Source: SIG622 sp045652245
GTDB taxonomy: Bacteria; Bacillota; Clostridia; Oscillospirales; CAG-382
NCBI GenBank assembly: GCA_045652245.1
Contig: JAZRTY010000008.1
Coordinates: forward strand, 1 to 62,726
Length of the DNA stretch: 62,726 nucleotides
Reading direction: 5' to 3'
Below are positions 45,139 through 52,851 of this stretch, piece by piece; positions within the stretch are counted from its first letter, which is position 1; each line of letters opens with the position of its first letter. The position numbers and the translations under genes were made by a program. The notes under the pieces are model-generated. The model did not search any database. It was not told the origin of the DNA and saw only the letters and a list, made by a program, of their open reading frames with translations.

Positions 45139-46458
45139 ATGAAAAGAAGTATCAGCAAAATTATACTTGTTATTGTCTGCATAGCTTTCATTGCTTCTGC
45201 TGCCATTTATGGATTTGCACCTGCAAATATAACAGGTATTCTTGACGGTGGTATCAAAAGAGGTCTTGACCTTGTAGGAGGTTCTTCAATTGTATACCAG
45301 GCAGTTCCTAATGAGGGAACAGAATTTGACAGCAGCACATTTGACCAGGACATGGAGAGCGTAATAGCAATGCTTCGTGACAGAGTAGATAATCTCGGTT
45401 ATACTGAAGCAACTGTTGCAAGATATGGCGATACCGGTGACATGGTTCTTGTTGAAATTCCGTCTATCAATGACCCTGAGGAGGCAGTAAGTCAGATTGG
45501 TTCTACAGCAGACCTTAAGTTTATTGATTCTAACGGTAATGTTGTAATCGAGGGCCGTGATGTTGTTAATGCAATTGCCGCATACGGTGATTCAACAGGC
45601 TCAGGTGTTTCTCAGTATTATGTTTCACTTGAATTTAACGAGAATGCACGTGAAGCATTTGCAAATGCTACTGAAGAAATGGCAGGTCTTGCTTCTGAAA
45701 ATAAAAATTATATTACAATTCAGCTCGATGAAAACATTATTTCTCAGCCAAGTGTTTCCGAGAAGATTGATAGTACCTCTTGTGTGATTTCCGGTAACTT
45801 TACAGCTGAAGAAGCTAATAATCTCGCAGCTTTAATTGCTGCAGGTAAGCTTCCCTTCAAACTACAGGATGTTGAGCTTCGTGCAGTTGGTCCGACACTC
45901 GGAGATAAGGCTCTTGAAACTTCTCTCTTTGCTGGTGCAATCGGTTTAGTGCTTGTAATGATTCTTATGATTGTAATATACAGACTTCCCGGAATTGTAT
46001 CTGCAATTGCACTCCTTGCTTATGCTGCTATTATCGCTCTTGTACTTGTAATGACACAGGTTAACCTCTCGCTTCCGGGTATTGCAGGTATTATCCTCAC
46101 AATCGGTATGGCAGTTGACGCAAATGTTGTTATATATGAAAGAATTAAGGAAGAGCTTTCACTTGGTAAGAGCATAAAGGCAGCTACAAAGGCAGGCTTT
46201 GACAGAGCAATTGTAGCAGTTATCGACTCTAATGTTACTACACTTATTGCTGCTGTTGTACTCATCTGGAAGGGTACAGGAACAGTAAAGGGCTTCGGTG
46301 TTACACTTTGCATAGGTGTTATCGTTTCGCTGTTTACAGCAGTATTATTGTCTAAATTCTTGCTTAATGCTTTTGTTGAAATGAATATAAAAAATCCAAA
46401 GCATTTTGGTGCATTCAAAAAGAAAGCGATTGAAGAACAGAAAGGGGGAGAACAGTAA
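45139..46458 (+). CDS. secD: Protein translocase accessory subunit SecD
   Basis: A 439-aa membrane protein that with SecF uses the proton or sodium gradient to aid protein export at SecYEG. The N-terminal helix is followed by GLDLVGGSSIVYQ (D1 motif), an extracytoplasmic domain (about 40-250) and five C-terminal helices with GIILTIGMAVDANVVIYERI. It is shorter than the Proteobacterial form, as in other Firmicutes. The stop overlaps the secF start (TAATG). Confidence 0.95.
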   Translation: MKRSISKIILVIVCIAFIASAAIYGFAPANITGILDGGIKRGLDLVGGSSIVYQAVPNEGTEFDSSTFDQDMESVIAMLRDRVDNLGYTEATVARYGDTGDMVLVEIPSINDPEEAVSQIGSTADLKFIDSNGNVVIEGRDVVNAIAAYGDSTGSGVSQYYVSLEFNENAREAFANATEEMAGLASENKNYITIQLDENIISQPSVSEKIDSTSCVISGNFTAEEANNLAALIAAGKLPFKLQDVELRAVGPTLGDKALETSLFAGAIGLVLVMILMIVIYRLPGIVSAIALLAYAAIIALVLVMTQVNLSLPGIAGIILTIGMAVDANVVIYERIKEELSLGKSIKAATKAGFDRAIVAVIDSNVTTLIAAVVLIWKGTGTVKGFGVTLCIGVIVSLFTAVLLSKFLLNAFVEMNIKNPKHFGAFKKKAIEEQKGGEQ

Positions 46459-47342
46459 TGAATAATTTTAGTTTTACAAAGAACAGAGCTAAATTCTTTA
46501 TCTTTTCCGCCATCTGTATAGTTATAGGCATTTGTTTTATGATATTCAAAGGCTTTAACTGGGACGTTGATTTTGTAGGTGGTACTGAAATTACCATCAA
46601 AATTGGAAAAACTGTTGATAAAACAGTTCAGCAGGAAATTGAAGATATCGTTAAGCCGATGCTTGGTGATAAATTCTCATCTCTCATTTCAACCGGTAAC
46701 GATAAGGATGAAATTCTTATCAGATCAAATGAAATCCCGTCAGAAGAACGTGAAGCAATATTCAATGCGGTTGCGGAAAAATATTCCCTTGATCAGGATG
46801 CTCTTGTTGAAACAAATAATGTTTCAGGTGCTATTTCCGACTCGCTTCGTAAATCCGCAATTATCGCTACATCCTTAGCTGTAATTTTAATGCTCTTGTA
46901 TATTGCGATAAGATTTGAATTCCTTTCAGCAATAGCGGCTGTTATATGCCTTATCCATGATATTTTCTTTGTTCTTGTAGCATATTCTGTGCTTTCAATT
47001 CCTGTCAATTCAAACATAATTGCTGTTGTTCTTACAATTCTCGGTTATTCAATCAATGCGACAATTATTATCTTTGACAGAATCCGTGAAAATAATAAGA
47101 TTAACAATAAGTCAAGCTTCTCTGAAAATGTTGATAAGAGCATAAAGCAGACATTACGTCGTTCTATATACACAACAATTACAACTCTTCTTACAATCGG
47201 AATGGTTTATATTCTCGGTGTAACATCAATTAAGCAGTTTGCACTTCCTTTGATAGTTGGAATAGTTACCGGCTTGTATTCTTCGGTTTGCATTTCCGGT
47301 AATCTCTGGGCTGCATTCAAGAGTGCTAAAAAAAGCAAATAA
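46458..47342 (+). CDS. secF: Protein translocase accessory subunit SecF
   Basis: A 294-aa partner of SecD with six helices. It shows NWDVDFVGGTEI after the first helix and the conserved GYSINATIIIFDRIREN in the transmembrane core. Start codon overlaps the secD stop and is preceded by GGGGGAG. Ends at a strong terminator. Confidence 0.95.
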   Translation: MNNFSFTKNRAKFFIFSAICIVIGICFMIFKGFNWDVDFVGGTEITIKIGKTVDKTVQQEIEDIVKPMLGDKFSSLISTGNDKDEILIRSNEIPSEEREAIFNAVAEKYSLDQDALVETNNVSGAISDSLRKSAIIATSLAVILMLLYIAIRFEFLSAIAAVICLIHDIFFVLVAYSVLSIPVNSNIIAVVLTILGYSINATIIIFDRIRENNKINNKSSFSENVDKSIKQTLRRSIYTTITTLLTIGMVYILGVTSIKQFALPLIVGIVTGLYSSVCISGNLWAAFKSAKKSK

Positions 47343-47349
47343 TTATCTT

Positions 47350-47379
47350 AAAAAATCCACTCATATGAGTGGATTTTTT
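47350..47379 (+). terminator. Terminator of secDF
   Basis: Perfect 13-bp stem with core TCCACTC/GAGTGGA, ATAT loop and long T-run, 8 bases after secF. Confidence 0.93.
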
Positions 47380-47389
47380 TCATTTTATA

Positions 47390-47418
47390 TTGACTTTTGC
47401 CGGGGTATATGCTAAAAT
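47390..47418 (+). promoter_or_regulatory. Promoter of the GH36-like gene
   Basis: -35 TTGACT and -10 TAAAAT with a 17-base spacer immediately after the secDF terminator. Confidence 0.75.
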
Positions 47419-47482
47419 TAGGTGAATTTTAAATTCTTGGATTTTTAAGGAAAAATCATATTCATATAAAGGAGAAAGTATT

Positions 47483-49624
47483 ATGGAAAAAACTTCTACA
47501 TACGCGAGCTGGGGAAATAATGCAATTCAATATGACCATATAAAAAGAACCTTTACATTCGATTTTAAGAATAATAAAAAGGCTGTAAAATCACTGAAAA
47601 TTGACGAGATTATTGTTGATGGGCGAGTAATTGGTAATGCTTCAATATTTAACTCTTATAAATCTAAAATAAATAAAAACACACATTTTGATGCGATGAT
47701 ATTTTCCATCGAATTTGACGGCAAAAACACGATTATTGATTCACTTAAAATTGAGTTTCTGATACGATATGATTTGATAGAGATGAGGGTTACATCAAGT
47801 ATTGATTGTACTCTGAAAATGTCCTCAGAGCTTTTCTGGGGTGACAGGGGATATGACAATACATATCCGATTTCAACGGCAGATAACGATGGTGTTGTAA
47901 GGTGTGCTGTTGGTCCTGCTGCAAGTAGGATATCAGATGCGTTGTTTGACAGATTAAGTGATACTGCACTCAAATTTTCAGGCATAGAGGATAAGTCAAT
48001 CACTTTTGATTGGAATGAAAAAAAGTATAATTTTTCGGCATCTGTAAAGTCTAATACCTCTGATAAACTTATCATTTCGGTTGAAAATGAGCTTTTGACA
48101 AAAGCCTATAATATTACATATTCTCCCATGAATAAGGACAGGACTTTTTCACTGCCACCTGTCGGCTGGATGACTTGGTATGCGGTAAAATTTAATGCAA
48201 ACGAAGAAAAGGTACTCAAAAACGCAAAATGGATGAGTGAAAACCTAAAGGATTTTGGTGCAAATTGTGTTTGGGTTGACTGGGAATGGGGGCATAAAGA
48301 TTTCTCGGGTTCACGTACTGATGGAACTGACATATTTAATCCTGACAAAGAAAAATACCCCCATGGTCTGAAATATGTATCGGATAAAATTCGTGAAATG
48401 GGACTTATTCCGTCATTGTGGATAGGTTTTACCAATGAAACAAGTATAAATGAATATATGAAGGAAAACCCTGATATCGTCCTTGCAGATGATGTAAACT
48501 GGTGTGGAAGATATTTCTTTGATTTTTCTCATCCTAAATATCTGAATGAATTTCTACCTATGGCACTTGCAAATGTTAAAGAATGGGGTTATGATGCAAT
48601 AAAATATGACACCCTGCCACTTTCTATGACTATTCATGATAAATACCATCATTTAATGCACAACAGTGCTCTTACGACATATGAAGCTTATAGAGGTATG
48701 GTACAGAAAACACGTCAGGCTCTTGGTGAAAAATGTTATATGCTTGCCTGTAGTGGGTGTGGTGATTACTCTATAACATGGACATGCGATATTTTTGATT
48801 CTGCACGTATCGGAGGCGACATTTTCAAGTGGGAGGAATTTATAAAAGAAGGGATACAACCAACCCTGCACTATTATCCTCTGCATAATAATGTCATGTA
48901 CCTTGATTGTGATAATGTTGTTATGCGTGAAGAATTCAACAATATCTATCAGGCTGCATCCCGTATATATTTTGTTTCAATGCTTGGACTGCCGATAACA
49001 TTTGGTGACGAGTTTGACGAGCTTGACGAGCAAAAAATCAGTTTTATAAAGAGCTGTATTCCTGTTCTTGATATTCATCCGACACAGCTTAATAAGCTTA
49101 CTGCTTCAGAAGATATATTAAAGATAAACCTTGCTGTTGCAAAGTCGTGGGAGAGCTATAATGTTCTTAATGTGTTTAACACAGGTGAAAGGAAGAAGAA
49201 GGTTAAGGTAGATATTAAAAAGGACTTGTTATTGACAGAAGGCGAGTACCTTGTATACGATTTTACAAGTAGTGAATTTTTAGGTGTTGTTTCAAAGAAT
49301 TTTGAATTAAAACTTGAAGCATATCAAAGTAAAATATTAAGTATAAGAAAAATGCTCGATATACCTCAAATTATAAGTACATCACGCCATATAACTCAGG
49401 GTGCTGAAGAAATTAACAATGTTATCTTCAATAAAGAAGACAATACTTTAACCGTAAATGCTCGGCTTGTGGCAAACAATCCTTACGAAATTTTGCTCTA
49501 CGTTCCTGACGGATATGCTCCGGATTCTACACTTTCTAAGGTATCTGAAAGGGTATATAAAGCAAAATTTTACAGTAAAAATAACGAAGCAAAAGAATTA
49601 AAAATCAGTTTTGGAAAAATGTGA
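47483..49624 (+). CDS. Clan GH-D glycoside hydrolase, GH36-like (alpha-galactosidase type)
   Basis: A 713-aa enzyme with an N-terminal beta-sandwich (about 1-225), a catalytic TIM barrel (about 230-530) and a C-terminal beta-sandwich. The nucleophile Asp is D376 in DAIKYDTLP, and the acid/base Asp is D446 in DSARIGGD, following the CSGCGD turn as in GH36. No signal peptide, so it acts in the cytosol on imported oligosaccharide or glycoside. The conserved GWMTWYAV and WVDWEWGHKD segments line the site. Sequence is far from classical raffinose-type GH36, so the true substrate is uncertain. No transporter adjoins; an unknown TIM-barrel-like gene follows. Confidence 0.82.
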   Translation: MEKTSTYASWGNNAIQYDHIKRTFTFDFKNNKKAVKSLKIDEIIVDGRVIGNASIFNSYKSKINKNTHFDAMIFSIEFDGKNTIIDSLKIEFLIRYDLIEMRVTSSIDCTLKMSSELFWGDRGYDNTYPISTADNDGVVRCAVGPAASRISDALFDRLSDTALKFSGIEDKSITFDWNEKKYNFSASVKSNTSDKLIISVENELLTKAYNITYSPMNKDRTFSLPPVGWMTWYAVKFNANEEKVLKNAKWMSENLKDFGANCVWVDWEWGHKDFSGSRTDGTDIFNPDKEKYPHGLKYVSDKIREMGLIPSLWIGFTNETSINEYMKENPDIVLADDVNWCGRYFFDFSHPKYLNEFLPMALANVKEWGYDAIKYDTLPLSMTIHDKYHHLMHNSALTTYEAYRGMVQKTRQALGEKCYMLACSGCGDYSITWTCDIFDSARIGGDIFKWEEFIKEGIQPTLHYYPLHNNVMYLDCDNVVMREEFNNIYQAASRIYFVSMLGLPITFGDEFDELDEQKISFIKSCIPVLDIHPTQLNKLTASEDILKINLAVAKSWESYNVLNVFNTGERKKKVKVDIKKDLLLTEGEYLVYDFTSSEFLGVVSKNFELKLEAYQSKILSIRKMLDIPQIISTSRHITQGAEEINNVIFNKEDNTLTVNARLVANNPYEILLYVPDGYAPDSTLSKVSERVYKAKFYSKNNEAKELKISFGKM

Positions 49625-49652
49625 TTTTTTTTGAAAAATATCACGATTTTTT
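49621..49652 (+). terminator. Terminator overlapping the GH36-like stop codon
   Basis: Stem GTGAT plus T-run pairs with A-run plus ATCAC (one mismatch) and is followed by GATTTTTT; it begins inside the stop codon of the glycosidase gene. Confidence 0.65.
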
Positions 49653-49662
49653 CAAAAAAGCC

Positions 49663-49691
49663 TTGACAAATACTGTATGTTGTAGTAAAAT
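49663..49691 (+). promoter_or_regulatory. Promoter of the unknown TIM-barrel-like gene
   Basis: Consensus -35 TTGACA with -10 TAAAAT at 17-base spacing, giving a leader of about 80 bases. Confidence 0.75.
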
Positions 49692-49773
49692 GTACTTGAG
49701 GAAAGGGTGTTGCATAAATATTGTATTTATGGCATTCTTTACCTTAATAAATGTGATGAAAGGAATTGATATT

Positions 49774-50667
49774 ATGATTAATCGTAAAACTACATTTTTT
49801 GGTCACGAAATCACCAGACTTATAGCAGGTGATAACCCATTCGGAGGACATTCCTATATTGAGCCTGCAGAGGGAGCAGAGCCTCTCAAGACGTTGATTC
49901 GTGGTAAGGAAATGAAGGAGTTCTGCTACGACACAAAAAAACTCTATGATTTGTATTGGAAGCTCGAGGAAGCAGGCTTCGACTGTATGTTCCCGCTTGC
50001 TGACCCGTTGTATGTTCAGATTCTCAAGGAATATAAGAGAGACGGTGGTAAGATGAAGTTTATCTTCCAGTCTTACAGCCCTATGCTTCTTTATCCTATG
50101 GCAAGACAGCTTGCAGATCTTGATGGCTTAATTTCACTTTACCTCAGTGGTACTTACACAGACGTAAGATACGAGCGTGGAACTGTTCAGGAAATCAAGG
50201 ATGCTATTGTTACATTGAAAGGTGCACTTGATGGTCGTCCTATTGGTTTCTGTTCACATGATCCCGAACTTATTAAGATTGCTGAAACTGAAGAGTGGGG
50301 AATGGATTACCTTGTTTGTTGCCTGCACAACCTCAGACGTGGCAGAAAGGGCGAGGATAGTGGATTTATTACAGGTAAGTCTAAGTCTGGCGTTAAATTC
50401 TATATGGATGACCGCCAGGTAATGCTTGATGTTATCAAAAATTCTAAGCTTCCTTGTATTGCTTATAAGATTTTCGCAGGTGGTAATCTCCTTCTTTCTG
50501 AAAACAAGGCTGAAAATGACGAAATGGTTAAGAAATGTTATCGTGAGGTTTACTCACAGATTAAGCCCGGTGATATTGCTGCTATCGGTATGTTCACAAA
50601 GTACACAGACCAGATTGTTGACGATATGAAGCTATACCATGAAGTTATGGATGAATTCGCTAAGTAA
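49774..50667 (+). CDS. Uncharacterised TIM-barrel-like protein, 298 aa
   Basis: I do not recognise a named family with certainty. The protein begins FFGHEITRLIAGDNPFGGHS, a start seen in aldo/keto-reductase-like proteins of sugar clusters, and has alternating strand/helix units consistent with a TIM barrel: MKFIFQSYSPM, GRPIGFCSHDPELI, MDYLVCCLHNL, CIAYKIFAGG and IAAIGMFTKY. No signal peptide. ATG 49774 follows GAAAGGAA; a longer open frame upstream crosses the promoter and is not used. Codon bias is stronger than in the preceding glycosidase gene, so it is probably well expressed. Context suggests carbohydrate metabolism. Confidence 0.6.
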   Translation: MINRKTTFFGHEITRLIAGDNPFGGHSYIEPAEGAEPLKTLIRGKEMKEFCYDTKKLYDLYWKLEEAGFDCMFPLADPLYVQILKEYKRDGGKMKFIFQSYSPMLLYPMARQLADLDGLISLYLSGTYTDVRYERGTVQEIKDAIVTLKGALDGRPIGFCSHDPELIKIAETEEWGMDYLVCCLHNLRRGRKGEDSGFITGKSKSGVKFYMDDRQVMLDVIKNSKLPCIAYKIFAGGNLLLSENKAENDEMVKKCYREVYSQIKPGDIAAIGMFTKYTDQIVDDMKLYHEVMDEFAK

Positions 50668-50704
50668 TTCATTTTCTGTCGTAATTTGAGTTTTGTATAA
50701 TTTT

Positions 50705-50735
50705 AGCCACACAAAGTTTTATGCTTTGTGTGGCT
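50705..50735. terminator. Bidirectional terminator before rluA-type gene
   Basis: Perfect 12-bp stem AGCCACACAAAG/CTTTGTGTGGCT with a T-run on the plus side, in a convergent gap. Confidence 0.9.
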
Positions 50736-50743
50736 TTATTTTT

Positions 50744-51604
50744 TTAATTAAAAAACGGAAATTTATAATTACAAAATAGTTTCATTTTCTTTTCGGTAAA
50801 GGGATGTACAAATTCAATTTCACCACAATGTAAGAACAGTGTCTTGCCTGCAACCTCTGTTCCGTACATATAGTCATAAAGCAGGGGAGTACCTATATGA
50901 GCCATGTGTACCCTTATCTGATGCGTTCGTCCCGTGTGTAGCTTGATTTTAAGTAGCGCAATATTATTTTCGGAATTTACAGTTTCGTATTCAGTTACAG
51001 CTCTTTGACCGTTAACAGAGACCTCCCGTTTAACAATACTTTCCGAAGCTCTGCAAATCGGGGCATCAATTATCCCTCTTGATGGATTTGGTATTCCTGA
51101 GGTTATTGCGTAATATGTTTTTTTGAATATTCCGGCTTTCATTTGTTCGGCAAGCAAATAGCTTGTAATTGCATCTTTAGCAATAATTACAATTCCTGTA
51201 GTATCTCTGTCAAGTCTGTTCACCGGACGAAAAACGAAATTTACATCTCTGTAATAGTACATACAAGCGTTTCCAAGCGTATTTTCGTAATTACCAATAC
51301 TTGGGTGAGTAGGCATATCCTTAGGCTTGTTTACAGCAAGGATATGCTCGTCCTCATATATAATTTCAATAGGAATATTGGTTGCAGGAATATTGCTTTT
51401 TTCTTCATCGGCAAAATGAATTTCTACCACGTCTCCTATATTTACAATATAGCTTGAAATTGCAGCTTTTCCGTTTAATAAGATTCCGCCTGATTTTTTT
51501 AACTTCGTGAGCAGGTTTGCCGAGAGCTTCGCATCACGTCGTAGTATATCCCGAAGCTTTCTTCCACCACTGTTTTCATCAATAATTATTTTTAAATCTT
51601 TCAT
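50744..51604 (-). CDS. RluA-family RNA pseudouridine synthase
   Basis: A 286-aa enzyme converting uridine to pseudouridine in rRNA or tRNA. An S4 RNA-binding domain (about 15-75) precedes the catalytic domain with the catalytic Asp in RPVNRLDRDTTG, and KLHTGRTHQIRVHMAHIG follows. It lies 5 bases after the aldo/keto reductase gene and lacks a strong ribosome-binding site, so it is probably coupled. Which of the RluA-type sites it modifies is unknown. Confidence 0.93.
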   Translation of the reverse strand: MKDLKIIIDENSGGRKLRDILRRDAKLSANLLTKLKKSGGILLNGKAAISSYIVNIGDVVEIHFADEEKSNIPATNIPIEIIYEDEHILAVNKPKDMPTHPSIGNYENTLGNACMYYYRDVNFVFRPVNRLDRDTTGIVIIAKDAITSYLLAEQMKAGIFKKTYYAITSGIPNPSRGIIDAPICRASESIVKREVSVNGQRAVTEYETVNSENNIALLKIKLHTGRTHQIRVHMAHIGTPLLYDYMYGTEVAGKTLFLHCGEIEFVHPFTEKKMKLFCNYKFPFFN

Positions 51605-51609
51605 AAATT

Positions 51610-52527
51610 TTAAGGTAACTTCTTTCCTGTAGATTTGTAAAGCTCATACCATTCGTCATGTGTTATTATGACATCTGAGGCATGACAAATCTCCTTAATT
51701 CTTGAAGGAGTCGTAGTTCCGATAACAGGCTGCATCTTTGCGCTGTGACGAAGAAGCCAGCTTATAGCAATTCCTGTGCTTGTAACTCCATAGTGGTCTG
51801 CTATCTCCGAAAGCTTTTCGTTAACTTCGGGGAAATACGGGTTATCAATGAAGCTACCCTTGAAAAAGCCATATTGGAAAGGGGACCAGGGTTGTATTGT
51901 GATATCATTAAGTCTGCAGTATTCAAGAATTCCGTTATCGTGATTTATGGATGATTCGTTTGTCATGTTTACATTAAAGCCGAAATCAATCATAGGACAA
52001 AATGCAAGGCTCATCTGAAGCTGGTTTATTATAATCGGTATATCTCCAAGATATTTCTTTAATAACTCAATTTGAAGCATATGTTGATTTGACACTCCAA
52101 AGTGAGCGACCTTTCCGTCATTATAAAGCCTTAAGAAGGCTTCTGAAACAACCTCAGGCTCAAATAATGTATCGGGTCTGTGCAGCAATAAATAGTCGAT
52201 GTGTTCAATTTTCAAGCGTTTTAAAGAGCCTTCAACAGAGTTGATTATATGATCGTATGAAAAATCAAATGAGATGCCAGGTTTAATACCACATTTAGTC
52301 TGAATATATATTTTATCTCTGAAACCCGGATTATTTCTCAGAAAGCAACCAAAGTTTTCTTCACAAGCACCCTTGTCGTAGATATCTGCGTGATCAAAAA
52401 AGTTTATTCCGTTTTCATAAGAAACATTTACAAACTCATCAACTTCTTTTTTCGTTTTTTGTCCGATTCTCATACAGCCTTGTGCTATACGAGAGACATA
52501 ATTGTTTCCAAGTTTAAAATATAACAT
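51610..52527 (-). CDS. Aldo/keto reductase
   Basis: A 305-aa NAD(P)H-dependent oxidoreductase with the AKR TIM barrel. Catalytic residues are recognisable in FFDHADIYDKGACEE (Asp, Tyr), the Lys in IQTKCGI and His in LLHRPD. The substrate is likely an aldehyde or ketose, but cannot be named. Starts after AAAGGAGAAA. The YdhF-like layout (SWLLRHSAKMQPVIGTT) is visible near the C-terminus. First in a unit with the pseudouridine synthase. Confidence 0.9.
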   Translation of the reverse strand: MLYFKLGNNYVSRIAQGCMRIGQKTKKEVDEFVNVSYENGINFFDHADIYDKGACEENFGCFLRNNPGFRDKIYIQTKCGIKPGISFDFSYDHIINSVEGSLKRLKIEHIDYLLLHRPDTLFEPEVVSEAFLRLYNDGKVAHFGVSNQHMLQIELLKKYLGDIPIIINQLQMSLAFCPMIDFGFNVNMTNESSINHDNGILEYCRLNDITIQPWSPFQYGFFKGSFIDNPYFPEVNEKLSEIADHYGVTSTGIAISWLLRHSAKMQPVIGTTTPSRIKEICHASDVIITHDEWYELYKSTGKKLP

Positions 52528-52722
52528 GTATTTCTCCTTTGGTTTTTGTAATTTATTATATCATAATATACTATTTCTTATCTATACAAAATTGTAAATT
52601 GAAATTCTTAAATTATTTTATTTATTATTTGAAATTAATCAAATATTATTCAGGCAAATTAATAAATAATAGATAATGTTGTGGTAAGCTTTTAGTGAAT
52701 TTTAAATTTATTGTAATACCCA
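52528..52722. other. AT-rich divergent gap between aldo/keto reductase and pfl
   Basis: Almost pure AT sequence. TATAAT-like boxes for the minus strand occur near 52555-52575 but without a convincing -35. No gene seen. Confidence 0.4.
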
Positions 52723-52751
52723 TTGCAATAAATTTAAATGTGTGTTATAAT
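52723..52751 (+). promoter_or_regulatory. Promoter of the pfl cluster
   Basis: -35 TTGCAA and -10 TATAAT with a 17-base spacer, about 100 bases before the pfl start codon. Confidence 0.75.
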
Positions 52752-52768
52752 TATTTGAATGTTTTTTG

Positions 52769-52795
52769 AATATCAATATATGTTGATATTTTTTT
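52769..52795 (+). promoter_or_regulatory. Terminator-like hairpin in the pfl leader
   Basis: AATATCAA pairs with TTGATATT across TATATG and is followed by a T-run. It sits within the leader, after the promoter and about 57 bases before the start, so it is shaped like a weak attenuator. Just beyond it lies the palindrome TTGTTAAACAA (about 52794-52804). Confidence 0.45.
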
Positions 52796-52851
52796 GTTAA
52801 ACAACACAATATATGCTAATTGTTAAGTATATAAGAACAGGAGAATTATTA

